From the NCBI RefSeq assembly GCF_021869535.1, contig NW_026262741.1, forward strand, positions 1 to 64,000: 64,000 bases of DNA. Direction: 5' to 3'. The notes under the pieces are model-generated. The model worked only from the letters and a program-made list of their open reading frames with translations. It searched no databases and had not been told where the DNA came from. The translations under genes were made by a program, and so were the position numbers. Each line of letters opens with the position of its first letter. Position 1 is the first letter of the stretch. Shown one piece after another: positions 25,172 to 36,081 of this stretch. This DNA comes from Mytilus californianus. Its lineage: Eukaryota; Mollusca; Bivalvia; Mytilida; Mytilidae.

Positions 25172-26287
25172 ATGGTTAATACTTGTGTTGTTTACGGTTG
25201 CACAAATCGATCAAAGCCTGGAGATACTGATTTAAAGTTTTTTGACATTCCTAAACTAATTAAATTCAGACAGAAGAGCTTTCAATAGAACGCAGAAGAG
25301 TGTGGCTAGCTCGCATCAACAGAGCAAACTTTGACCCAGATCCAACAAAACGTCACTTCAAAGTGTGTTATGATCATTTCATTACAGGTAAATAATATTT
25401 AATATTATACCTTTCCATTAATTTTTGTTGTAATTATGATTTAACAGCTGATAAAATAGTGTGTAACATGAAGTTGCATGTATTGATTTTTTTGTTGTTG
25501 GAAATAGTACACAACAGTGCACAATGTCATGTGATCAAACCAGGTGAAAGTTGAAACAGGTGAATACATACAATGACCTGATGACAGTGCATACATTTAT
25601 CAGCACCTGAACTTGTCAAAACTCTTAATCAGGTTAATTATCAAATCCATTTAAGCAACTTGGTGATACTAAATCTACACATTTGATTCTCAATGATGGA
25701 ATGCATTAACTGCTTTTCAGACTGCAAATATATGCAACATTGAATTGACGGTCATACAAGAGTACTTATTTTTATGTGGACATAAGGTGGATAGCAATTT
25801 GGTAAATATTCACATCCATCTTTTCGAATATTATGTTGTAAGCATGTGTTCAAATTGATTTCCTTAATAACCGGTACATTAATATTAATATGAGAAGGTG
25901 AGACATGCTAGCAAATACATGTAGATCATCAATTTATATTAAATGTATACTATGTACACATGCATGACATTAGGATGTAAACATGTTTTATATGTTATCG
26001 TATTATTGCAGGCTTGAAGGCAGATCTGTTCGATAAGACAAATCCAGACTGGGCTCCCTCAATTAGTCTTGGACATTCATCAGAATCATCATCCGAATCG
26101 TCAAAGAAACGGTATGTAAGACAGCAAGCCAGAAATGAAAAGCAGATAAATCCCAGACAGCAAAAGCCCTACCTCTGCAAGAATCCACACAATTTGATGA
26201 ACCAAATATTGAAGGAGATAGTAGTGTTGAAGTATCAATTTCTAGCAAAAGAAAATGTACCTTCAGCTATATGGCAACGATCGAAAA
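25172..26287 (+). pseudogene. ISL2EU-type transposase, THAP N-terminal part
   Basis: Exon 1 (25172-25387) starts MVNTCVVYGCTNRS and ends KRHFKVCYDHFIT just before a GT donor. These are the two halves of a THAP C2CH zinc finger (C-x4-C, then C-x2-H; conserved FDIP and W), a sequence-specific DNA-binding domain. A one-base frameshift after FDIPKLIK separates the halves. After a 624 bp intron (GT..AG), exon 2 (26012 on) reads GLKADLFDKTNPDWAPSISL, the usual continuation after THAP, then a serine/acid linker. A second frameshift near 26142 is needed to reach the frame that enters the coiled coil. The exon is then cut at ~26287 by an inserted element and resumes at 30140. Non-functional as it stands. 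Confidence 0.8.
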
Positions 26288-26466
26288 CTAGAGGCTCTCT
26301 AGAGCCTGTGTCGCTCACCTGACTCTACTTTGGTTTTAGAAATCATGTAAAGATAGATAAAAATCATAACAGATACCAAAATAATGATTGAGGCCAAATT
26401 TTGATTAATATTGGTCCCTTTATTTAATAAAATATCCTGGTGGCCATCTTGAACAGTAAATCGGCA

Positions 26467-29400
26467 ACAAAGTAGAGACACTTGGTCACCTCTTCATAAG
26501 GAACATTCATGCCATGTTTGGTTTCATTCCATTCAGTGGTTCTCTAAAAGAAGACATTTGTATGTATTTCCCATAGGGTCCTATGTTAAAAAAAGCCCCC
26601 CGCAGGCGGCCGTCTTGGATGATGGATCGGCTACAAAGTAACAACACTTGGTCAGCATCTCATAAGAAAGATTCATGCCATGTTTGGTTTCATTCCATTC
26701 AGTGGTTCTCTAAAAGAAGACATTTGTATGTATTTCCCATAGGTCCTTTGTTAAACTAAGTCCCCTGCTGGCGGCCATCTTGGATGATGGACCGACTGCA
26801 AAGTAACAACACTTGGTCAGCACCTCATAAGGAACATTCATGCCATGTTTGGTTTCATTCCATTCAGTGGTTCTCTAAAAGAAGACATTTGTATGTATTT
26901 CCCATAGGGTCCTATGTTAAACTAAGTCCCCCGCTGGCGGCCATCTTGGATGATGGATCGGCTACAAAGTAACAACACTTGGTCAGAACCTCATAAGGAA
27001 CATTCATGCCATGTTTGGTTTCATTCCATTCAGTGGTTCTCTAAAAGAAGACATTTGTATGTATTTCCCATAGGGTCCTATGTTAAACTAAGTCCCCCGC
27101 TGGCGGCCATCTTGGATGATGGACCGCCTGTAAAGTAACAACACTTGGTCAGCATCTCATAAGGAACATTCATGCCATGTTTGGTTCCATTCCATTCAGT
27201 GGTTCTCTAAAAGAAGACATTTTTATGTATTTCCCATGGTCCTATGTTAAACTAAGTCCCCTGCTGGCGGCCATCTTGGATGATGGATCGGCTACAAAGT
27301 AACAACACTTGGTCAGCACCTCATAAAGAACATTCATGCCATGTTTGGTTTCATTCCATTCAGTGGTTCTCTAAAAGAAGTCATTTGTATGCATTTCCCA
27401 TAGGGTCCTATGTTAAACTAAGTCCCCGGCTGGCGGCCATCTTGGATGATGGATCGGCTACAAAATACCAACACTTGGTCAGCACCTCATAAGGAAGATT
27501 CATGCCATGTTTGGTTTCATTCCATTCAGTGGTTCTCTAAAAGAAGACATTTATATGTATTTCCCATAGGGTCCTATGTTAAACTAAGTCCCCCGCTGGC
27601 GGCCATCTTGGATGATGGACCGACTGCAAAGTAACAACACTTGGTCAGCATCTCATAAGGAACATTCATGCCATGTTTGGTTCCATTCCATTCAGTGGTT
27701 CTCTAAAAGAAGACATTTTTATGTATTTCCCATAGGGTCCTATGTTAAACTAAGTCCCCCGCTGGCGGCCATCTTGGATGATGGATCGGCTACAAAGTAA
27801 CAACACTTGGTCAGCACCTCATAAGGAACATTCATGCCATGTTTGGTTTCATTCCATTCAGTGGTTCTCTAAAAGAAGTCATTTGTATGCATTTCCCATA
27901 GGGTCCTATGTTAAACTAAGCCCCCCGCTGGCGGCCATCTTGGATGATGGATCGCCTACAATGTAACAACACTTGGTGAGCACCTCATAAGGAACATTCA
28001 TGCCATGTTTGGTTTCATTCCATTCAGTGGTTCTCTAAAAGAAGACATTTGTATGTATTTCCCATAGGGTCCTATGTTAAACTAAGTCCCCCGCTGGCGG
28101 CCATTTTGGATGATGGACCGACTGCAAAGTAACAACACTTGGTCAGCATCTCATAAGAAACATTCATGCCATGTTTGGTTCCATTCCATTCAGTGGTTCT
28201 CTAAAAGAAGACATTTGTATGTATTTCCCATAGGGTCCTATGTTAAACTAAGTCCCCCGCTGGCGGCCATCTTGGATGATGGATCGGCTACAAAGTAACA
28301 ACACTTGGTCAGCACCTCATAAGGAACATTCATGCCATGTTTGGTTTCATTCCATTCAGTGGTTCTCTAAAAGAAGTCATTTGTATGCATTTCCCATAGG
28401 GTCCTATGTTAAACTAAGTCCCCCGCTGGCGGCCATCTTGGATGATGGATTGGCTACAAAGTAACAACACTTGGTGAGCACCTCATAAGGAACATTCATG
28501 CCATGTTTGGTTTCATTCCATTCAGTGGTTCTCTAAAAGAAGACATTTGTATGTATTTCCCATAGGGTCCTATGTTAAATTAAGTCCCCCGCTGGCGGCC
28601 ATTTTGGATGATGGACCGACTGCAAAGTAACAACACTTGGTCAGCATCTCATAAGGAACATTCATGCCATGTTTGGTTCCATTCCATTCAGTGGTTCTCT
28701 AAAAGAAGACATTTTTATGTATTTCCCATAGGGTCCTATGTTAAATTAAGTCCCCCGCTGGCGGCCATCTTGGATGATGGATCGGCTACAAAGTAACAAC
28801 ACTTGGTCAGCACCTCATAAGGAACATTCATGCCATGTTTGGTTTCATTCCATTCAGTGGTTCTCTAAAAGAAGTCATTTGTATGCATTTCCCATAGGGT
28901 CCTATGTTAAACTAAGTCCCCCGCTGGCGGCCATCTTGAATGATGGATCGGCTACAAAGTAACAACACTTGGTCAGCACCTCATAAGGAACATTCATGCC
29001 ATGTTTGGTTTCATTCCATTCAGTGGTTCTCTAAAAGAAGACATTTGTATGTATTTCCCATAGGGTCCTATGTTAAATTAAGTCCCCCGCTGGCGGCCAT
29101 TTTGGATGATGGACCGACTGCAAAGTAACAACACTTGGTCAGCATCTCATAAGGAACATTCATGCCATGTTTGGTTCCATTCCATTCAGTGGTTCTCTAA
29201 AAGAAGACATTTTTATGTATTTCCCATAGGGTCCTATGTTAAACTAAGTCCCCCGCTGGCGGCCATCTTGGATGATGGATCGGCTACAAAGTAACAACAC
29301 TTGGTCAGCACCTCATAAGGAACATTCATGCCATGTTTGGTTTCATTCCATTCAGTGGTTCTCTAAAAGAAGTCATTTGTATGCATTTCCCATAGGGTCC

Positions 29401-30037
29401 TATGTTAAACTAAGTCCCCCGCTGGCGGCCATCTTGGATGATGGACCGACTGCAAAGTAACAACACTTGGTCAGCATCTCATAAGAAACATTCATGCCAT
29501 GTTTGGTTCCATTCCATTCAGTGGTTCTCTAAAAGAAGACATTTGTATGTATTTCCCATAGGGTCCTATGTTAAACTAAGTCCCCCGCTGGCGGCCATCT
29601 TGGATGATGGATCGGCTACAAAGTAACAACACTTGGTCAGCATCTCATAAGGAACATTCATGCCATGTTTGGTTCCATTCCATTCAGTGGTTCTCTAAAA
29701 GAAGACATTTTTATGTATTTCCCATAGGGTCCTATGTTAAACTAAGTCCCCCGCTGGCGGCCATCTTGGATGATGGATCGGCTACAAAGTAACAACACTT
29801 GGTCAGCACCTCATAAGGAACATTCATGCCATGTTTGGTTTCATTCCATTCAGTGGTTCTCTAAAAGAAGTCATTTGTATGCATTTCCCATAGGGTCCTA
29901 TGTTAAACTAAGTCCCCCGCTGGCGGCCATCTTGGATGATGGATCGGCTACAAAGTAACAACACTTGGTCAGCATCTCATAAGGAACATTCATGCCATGT
30001 TTGGTTTCATTCCATTCAGTGGTTCTCTAGAAGAAGT
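26467..30037 (+). repeat. 166 bp minisatellite with 498 bp higher-order unit
   Basis: About 21 head-to-tail units of 166 bp (one of 164). The core includes 'aacattcatgccatgtttgg', 'ttccattcagtggttctcta' and 'gctggcggccatcttggatg'. A distinctive variant ('gaagtcatttgtatgcattt') occurs at units beginning about 27280, 27778, 28276, 28774, 29272 and 29770, exactly 498 bp apart, so three-unit blocks were amplified. The identical 62-codon frame in most units is a by-product: 166 is not a multiple of three. Confidence 0.97.
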
Positions 30038-30103
30038 TCAAAATGTAAAAAGTTAACGCCGACGACGGACGACGACGGACGACGGACGCCAAGTGATGAG
30101 AAA

Positions 30104-30134
30104 AGCTCACTTGGCCCTTCGGGCCAGGTGAGCT
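30104..30134 (+). other. Terminal 14 bp hairpin of the inserted element
   Basis: 'agctcacttggccc' pairs with 'gggccaggtgagct' around a TTC loop, with one T/C difference that stays a G-U pair in RNA. The same terminus, with a shortened loop arm, occurs inverted at ~40675. Confidence 0.9.
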
Positions 30135-30139
30135 AAAAA

Positions 30140-31090
30140 TGTGAAAACCGAAGAGGAACTTGAAATTGAGAGACTGAAGCAGGAAAACCTGTCATTGAAA
30201 GAGAAACTGAATGCCGGTACAGGTGATATAACTCCTGAAACATTTACTAATGATGAAAAGGCTAAACATTACACTGGACAACGATACATTGTACGTATGT
30301 CCTTATTCACTTTTCTTGAGCCACATATAAGCCAGACATCAAAAAGTTCTCTCTCAAGATTTCAGAAGCTGGTGTTAGTATTAATGAAACTGAGACTTAA
30401 CCTTGGAATTCAGGACTTAGGGTATAGGTTTAAAGTAACCCCTAGTTGTGTATCAAAAGTGTTTTTGGACATGATACATGTGATGTACATACGCATGAAA
30501 TGCTTAATTTTGTGGCCAGAAAGAGAAGAGTTGCAGACGTCGATTCCTATGGAGTTCCGTAAATACTTTGGGGTAAAAGTTTCAATAATTATTGACTGCT
30601 TTGAGGTATTTATCGACAGACCATCTAACCTTTTAGCACGAGCTGAAACCTGGAGTAATTATAAACATCACAATACCGTGAAATATCTGATAGGGATAAC
30701 TCCACAAGGAGCAGTATCTTATCTTTCCAATGGATACGGCGGTCGAGTTTCTGACAAACATTTGACTGAAGACTGTGGCATGCTACAGAAACTTTTGCCT
30801 GGTGATATATTTTTAGCTGATCGTGTGCTGAAGTGAAAATCCCATCTTTCACTAAAGGGAAGAAGCAACTGTCACCATTAGAGTTGGAAGCAACAAGAAA
30901 AATTGCGCACACCAGAATTCATGTAGAAAGGGTAATAGGTCTTGTACGTAACAAGTACACTATTTTGCAGAGTACAATTCCAATTGACTATTTGCATTGC
31001 CAGTCTGAAAATGTACCAACAATGGATAAAATAACTACTGTATGTTGTGCCCTTACAAATCTGTGCGACTTTGTTGTGCCGTTTGACTGA
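30140..31090 (+). pseudogene. ISL2EU-type transposase, coiled coil and DDE domain
   Basis: Continues the THAP exon: a charged coiled coil ([20 protein letters not shown]), a helix-turn-helix region ([23 protein letters not shown]-associated HTH_Tnp_4 type) and a DDE_Tnp_4 core. First Asp is in [12 protein letters not shown], second in GGRVSDKHL, and the GDIFLADR block follows. At ~30830 the frame ends in a stop. The C-terminal part resumes in another frame ([12 protein letters not shown], then RIHVERVIG with the catalytic Glu, ending CDFVVPFD at 31090). The expected residues between ADR and the KIPSFTK block are missing, implying a short frame-breaking deletion. THAP+HTH+DDE_Tnp_4 is the ISL2EU/IS4EU arrangement in the PIF/Harbinger group. 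Confidence 0.85.
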
Positions 31091-31161
31091 ATTGTGTTTT
31101 CAGAACTGAAAATTGTATATTTACCTGTAAATAACTGATAACAAAACTGAATAATATAAAA

Positions 31162-31220
31162 AAAAAACGTCGTTGTCTGCAAGGCAACCTGATGAGCCCT
31201 TATAGGGCGAAACGGTTTTT
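31162..31220 (+). ncRNA. Type III hammerhead ribozyme motif (+)
   Basis: All core positions fit. Cleavage triplet GUC at 31169-31171. Stem I 31172-31188 (GUUGUC / GGCAAC, loop UGCAA). CUGAUGA 31189-31195. Stem II GCCCU-UAU-AGGGC 31196-31208. GAAA 31209-31212. Stem III is open: ACG 31212-31214 pairs with 31168-31170, then one A/G mismatch, then an A5/U5 run. RNA from the + strand should self-cleave after 31171. It lies 70 bp past the transposase stop. Confidence 0.8.
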
Positions 31221-31454
31221 ATTATGTATTAAAATATTCTTTACAAATATGTTGGTTTTTTTTATTCATGAAATGCCGATAAAAATAAAGTTCTTTTCCC
31301 CTCATCTTCATTAGTGCATAATATGCATGTTTTATAGTAATCATTGTGTTATGATGTTTATGTATCTTGCCTGAAGAGGGCACATGCTTGGTACAATAAA
31401 ATAATGTCTATGCCTTCAAATAAATTATTCATCATTTTATGTTTCTATGGTGAT

Positions 31455-31800
31455 ATGAAAAACATAAGGAGATGTGGCGTGATTGCCAATGAGACAATTA
31501 TCCACCAAAGTTCAAATGAAGTGGATGTGAGCAATTATAGGCAACTGTAAGTCTTCAACAATGAGAAAAACCCATACCATATAGTTGGCTATAAAGGGCT
31601 CTGACATGAAAAATATGAAACATTTAAATTAAAAGAAACTAATGACAAAATTTAAAACAAAACAATTTTTGAGAAACACATACATGTATGACAGACATGA
31701 ACCAACAACAACCTATGAACTAGACTCCTGACTTAGGACAGGCACATATAGAATGTGGAGGGGTTAAACATGTTTGCAGGTGCACTTATTATTTTGTCTA
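31455..31800 (+). repeat. Dispersed family B copy between the ribozymes
   Basis: 'agatgtggcgtgattgccaa', 'cttcaacaatgagaaaaacc', 'gactcctgacttaggacag' and 'gaatgtggaggggttaaac' in family order. No gene here. Confidence 0.75.
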
Positions 31801-31928
31801 GGTGAAAATTGTACAGATAATGGGCATGGGTTGATAACAAAACTACCAACAAAAAACAGTGGAAAATATGTTGTTTAATCATTTATATTGTCATTTCATT
31901 TTAAGAAATACAATGTATACAATATGAA

Positions 31929-31983
31929 GCACTGTTTCGCCCTATAAGGGCTCATCAGGCCGACTTGCAGACGACGACAGTGT
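31929..31983 (-). ncRNA. Type III hammerhead ribozyme motif (-)
   Basis: Minus strand: cleavage GUC ending at 31976. Stem I 31975-31959 (GUCGUC / GUCGGC, loop UGCAA, one U-U mismatch). CUGAUGA 31958-31952. Stem II identical to the plus copy. GAAA 31938-31935. Stem III has six perfect pairs, CACUGU with ACAGUG. Relative to the + copy, stem I pair 3 changes U-A to C-G and stem III pair 3 changes C-G to U-A, both compensatory. Confidence 0.8.
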
Positions 31984-32129
31984 TTTTTTTTTTAAGTACA
32001 ACAATATTTTGTACTTATTTTTTTTTTTAATGAGCTACTATATATATAGCTACATGAACTCAATTTTTTGTTCATTTTTTCTTTCTTTTTTCATTTTTTC
32101 ACTGTCTAAGTAATTTTTCACAATAAATA

Positions 32130-33545
32130 TGTAGGACTCTAAAGTGCGATGGTACTCTTAAAGTGCGATGGTCACGCTAAAGTGCGATGGTCTACGCTAA
32201 AGTGCAATGGTGTCAGACGCTAAAGTGCGATGGTTGTTTGTATTTTTAAGTGCGATTAGATGACACGCTAAAGTGCGATGGTATGACACGCTAAAATGTG
32301 ATGGTATACGACACGCTAAAGTGCGTTGGTTTAACACGCTAAAGTGCGATGGTGTAAAACGGGAATGGGGTTCAGGCAATGGCTTTTGTTTTTTGCTGTG
32401 TTCATATTAGTTTTTCGTCTATAGTATTGTCTATAAATCATGCCGTTGTCCTTCTCTTTTAGTTTGTTTTACACTAGTCAATGTGTTGTCCTATATAGCT
32501 TGCTATGCGACGTGAGGCAAGGCTCCACGTTCAAGGTCATAATGTTATTAGGTGCATACATCAACGACATTTGGTCTTTGGTGGATAGTTGTTTCGTTGA
32601 TAATTACACCACATCTTCTTATTTGTTTTTTTGCTTATTGTTTTGTATATAATCGTTATAGAATACGATCTGCGGGACTAGCCATACGGTAACCTATAAT
32701 TAATTACATTAATGACATTTAGCCTTGGATAGAGACTTGTCTCGTTGGCAATCATATTATGATACTACACCTCTGGTCGTTATGTTACTGTCTTGTTGAC
32801 GAGTATCCATCTCTTTCACAGACATGACGAACCATATTGTAAAAATATTTTATAAAATACTTCAATTAGAAAGTAAAAAGTAGCTTTTATTTCACGTAAA
32901 TAAATGACAATATGTGGGATTAAAACATAGAAGGAGTTTCTAAATTAAATTTGGACGAATTTAATACTTTGACACTTCGTGTATTTTGCCGTTTTCGCTC
33001 TCTTTTACGGTATACACCTCCCCCTTACTATCGTCAGTTTCTATGTTTATGAGAAGTATTTTTTTTTACCAGTTTCCTGACAAAAACACGTTTTTCCCCA
33101 CCGACACAGCGAACGTGGCTGCGTACTTGTACATCCCAAATGAATAGCACACAGACGGGATCATAGGTTTGCATTTTTGTTACTGTCGATGATATTTTGG
33201 GAAATAACTCCTCCGCATACAAACTCTTCTAGCACCAACCAAAAATGTTCCGGGTTGGGATCATTTGTTTCTCTTTTCTTGTCTAGTAAAAAACCTTCAT
33301 CTGCGGCAATTCCATTTTTGTTTGTACAAACGGCTTGTATCGTCATAATGCTATTTAACGTTGCAAACGTCCATACTTTTGCGAACAAACGCACTTTCGC
33401 GGAAAAACGCACTTTAGCGTATCGCGGCATCGGACTTTAGCGTGTTCCATTAAATAGCGCAGACGATCGCACTTTAGCGTAGGCCATCGCACTTTAGCGT
33501 GACCATCGCGTTTTAGCGTCCCCATCGCACTTTAGAGTCCTACAA
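32130..33545. mobile_element. Foldback-like element with tandem-repeat inverted ends
   Basis: Outer ends are perfect inverted repeats of at least 20 bp ('tgtaggactctaaagtgcga' at 32130 and its complement ending at 33544). Each arm continues as a degenerate tandem array of ~20-25 bp units, 'cacgctaaagtgcgatggt' (32138-32360) and the reverse complement (33380-33530). Flanks read '..aaata' left and 'aatat..' right, so a short AATA duplication is possible. The ~1 kb interior holds an inverted family B remnant (32385-32780) and unrecognised minus-strand frames (33034-33430) that I do not regard as a transposase. A lone unit occurs at ~45568. Confidence 0.75.
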
Positions 33546-33579
33546 ATATATCTTTGTACATATTTAAAGTCTAAAAATG

Positions 33580-34985
33580 TCACTTTTTCCGGCACTCCTT
33601 ACAGAACCACTTGCCTTTTGGGGTGCGTTTAATCTTTGCACATTTAAAGTGAAACCAGACAAAGGGACAGTTCTCATTGTCACATCCAATTACGTCGTCA
33701 ACTTCTTCATTATATGGTGTTTGGCAAGTACATATAATCAAACCGTCATCACTTGTTGTGCTACTCAAACTTTGCTGGTTGGATGTCCCAGTAGTCGGGG
33801 TAGTTGCTTCTTGAAGAGGTGACCTTTGCTTTCCAATCAACTCTGGCAGAATAGTCTTCTGAAAGAAAAGTGAACGCCTTTCAACCATGTCTATGCAGAA
33901 AATATTGTCTATAGTGATTCTTTCTTTGTAAAAGTCTGCCTCTGTCCACACTACAAAGTCACAAGACTGCACTTCGGCTACCATAAGCTGACATTGAATC
34001 TGGTAGAAATAAGCATGTCCTTTGTCCAAGTGTAAACTTCCATCTGTAATCTTAAGACAGTCTACCTCATCACTTATTTCTGCTGTTCTCTGACAATAGG
34101 GACTCTTTATTTCCACCAGAATATCATCACAACAGTCACATGAAACTCTTCCATCTGGGCTAGCTCCCATGAAAGGATATTTTGGATTAATCAGTAGTCC
34201 ACTGTCATGCCACTGAAAGTTAATGTGATTCTTGGACATGGTGTTAATATAGTCAACATTCGCATCTTTCTCATGGTCACACCCCCATGTAGTTGCCTTC
34301 GAGGTAAATGTCTTTGAAATTGGGTAGCAAATGTCTTTTATTAAACTTTTTGATGGTTTATCAAGTGCAGTCCTACACACCCTCTTGACACGAGAAGCAG
34401 TTATTCTGCCAATTCTAAAGTTGAACCACTGTTTTGCTTTCGCTTGGTCACGAGTTGCAAGTTCACAGTTCTTTGCTTCTTCCTCAGTCACTTTGATTGT
34501 ATGAAATACCTCCTCACACTGCTTAAGGAGCTCATTACTTTGAAGGGATCCACAATCCTCAGTATAAAGTTCTGACAACACAGTAGGGTATTTGCGGTCA
34601 AGGACCTTTGGTCTGTACATGTGAGCAAATTGAGGCACAAGTGACAAAATAACTGGCCTGGTTCCTGTGCGACTTAAACTTTAGAAGAAATTGTTCAAAT
34701 CTTGTGTCGATGGCTCTTTTACTGTTGGAAGCTTTCGCTGTTTAGGACCGGATGTTACTGGCGAGTCTTCAGCCTGGTCTAGTTTTCTCTTCTTTTTTTT
34801 TTTGCTGAAGTAAAGTCTATGCCCTGTACACTTTTGTATTCCACCTTGTTGACAGCAGAGGGGAGCATCCAGTATGCCTTAGTCTCTGTCACTGTCTGGC
34901 TATTTCTTATCTTCACAGCAGCTTCTATTGCAAACAGAAGTGCTCCTACGTGAGAACAGACTTCTACAGATATCCGAAAAAACCG
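33580..34985 (-). pseudogene. YqaJ-type nuclease with C-terminal PHD finger
   Basis: Open minus-strand frame from ~34678 to the stop at 33580-33582. YqaJ/lambda-exonuclease PD-(D/E)xK signatures are complete: WFNFRIGRITASR, a G..HE motif in WGCDHEKDA, GASPDGRV (Asp), LVEIKSP (ExK) and YFYQIQCQLMV (Gln). A PHD zinc finger follows (CTCQTP...CDNENC...WFHFKC...WFCKEC). Upstream in the same frame, 34684-34985 encodes CSHVGALLFAIEAAVK, resembling the end of a SWIM finger, and a lysine-rich tract, but one in-frame TAA at 34681-34683 separates this from the nuclease. The gene may thus be a 5'-extended pseudogene, or start downstream. ISL2EU transposons are reported to carry a YqaJ protein beside the THAP transposase, which fits the convergent neighbour. 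Confidence 0.8.
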
Positions 34986-36068
34986 TAGTCAGGAGTAATG
35001 TCCTTTGTCTTCAAAGACTCGAATGTTAATTCAATTTTAAGTAGACATATACACGTGTTTCATTCGATTAATTGTTGATAAAGTGTATTAAAATTAATGA
35101 TATTGAAATATTTGTTCTTTCTACAAATGTATCTAAAAACAAATTCTGCATTATTTGTTACCCAAAAAAACAATGAATTCGACCACATTCATCACTTTTT
35201 ACATTTATTTTGATATTTTTTGTTGGTCCCTATTATTTCATTCCAATGAATGAAAATTTACCATCATACATAACCGTCAATTATAACACTATTTTTATTT
35301 ATATATTACAGTCATGAGTAAGGCGACGTGCAATCCTGAATAACAGCACAACAATATCAGATGGTTACAAAGTAAAGTTCTTCTATGTTTTAGAGAACAA
35401 GAACTTTATGTCATCAGAAGAGAGTGAAACAGTTCCGACTCTGATGACGTTTCATGTATGATTAAGATTGTTAAAAGGAAACTCATGTAGAGATCAAATG
35501 ATTGTATGATGTTTAGTAACCATTAACCAGCTCTTAAGATTTAGTCATGACGGTTTCGTCTTTTTTTTTTGTGTGTAGCATTTTAAGCTTGTCTTCCGTT
35601 AATGCGAGTATTTTAGAAAAGGTGTTATTTATGGTAGCAGAAACTTGGAAGAGAAAGCAAATAATGTTCTTGACAATTTATACTTAATAAGAAAACTGGT
35701 ACATTTAATAAATGTTACGGAGATCTGATTACAGAAAATATACTTAATAAGAAATTTGTTTTTAAAAACGATGAGGATGACCATTGAAGACACCATGAAT
35801 TTTTGAGAATACCAAACAGAGTGCTGATAAGAGGGAACGACACATACGATATAGGTTATCTCAGAAAAAGTAAGACTTATATTGCTTTATCTTGTAGTAT
35901 TTAAACGTACATAATTAGTTTTGTTTTACAGTGTTTGTGATTAAATAAATCTATGTTTAGATGTTAAATACTTTAGTCACATATTAATTAATAGTTACTT
36001 TTTTTTTTATGAAAAGAGAAAATGGAAACATATTAAACATGTAATGTTAAAGTTTATTTTTGTTTTAT
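34986..36068. other. No gene seen
   Basis: AT-rich. The right end of the ISL2EU-like transposon may lie here but was not found. Confidence 0.4.
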
Positions 36069-36081
36069 CTTTTACAGAATG

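Larger units (their letters stand above)
26288..30135 (+). mobile_element. Hairpin-capped non-autonomous element, minisatellite-expanded
   Basis: A 3.85 kb insertion in the transposase exon. Left end 'ctagaggctctctagagcct' folds as a 7 bp hairpin; right end is a 14 bp hairpin. Subterminal 'gctcacctg' and 'caggtgagc' are mutually inverted. The host reads AAAA on both sides (26284-26287 and 30136-30139), and removing the element plus one AAAA restores the reading frame from the linker into the coiled coil, so the boundaries are well supported. Between the ends are ~180 bp of unique left sequence, the 166 bp array and a (gacgacg)n stretch. A much shorter inverted relative lies at 46770-47152. 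Confidence 0.85.

Noticed and set aside
26784-30136. Nineteen or so near-identical 62-codon ORFs in a row, looking like a peptide gene family
   Set aside because: They are the same frame in each 166 bp unit, run past the unit boundary because 166 is not a multiple of three, and include no conserved signal beyond the DNA repeat.
32130-32360. Short repeats with variable spacers resembling a CRISPR array
   Set aside because: Spacing is irregular, units are degenerate, a mirror-image array exists at 33.4-33.5 kb, and the DNA is eukaryotic.
33034-33430. Minus-strand frames inside the foldback-like element as its transposase
   Set aside because: No catalytic motif, overlapping frames, and part of the longest frame is the terminal repeat array itself.
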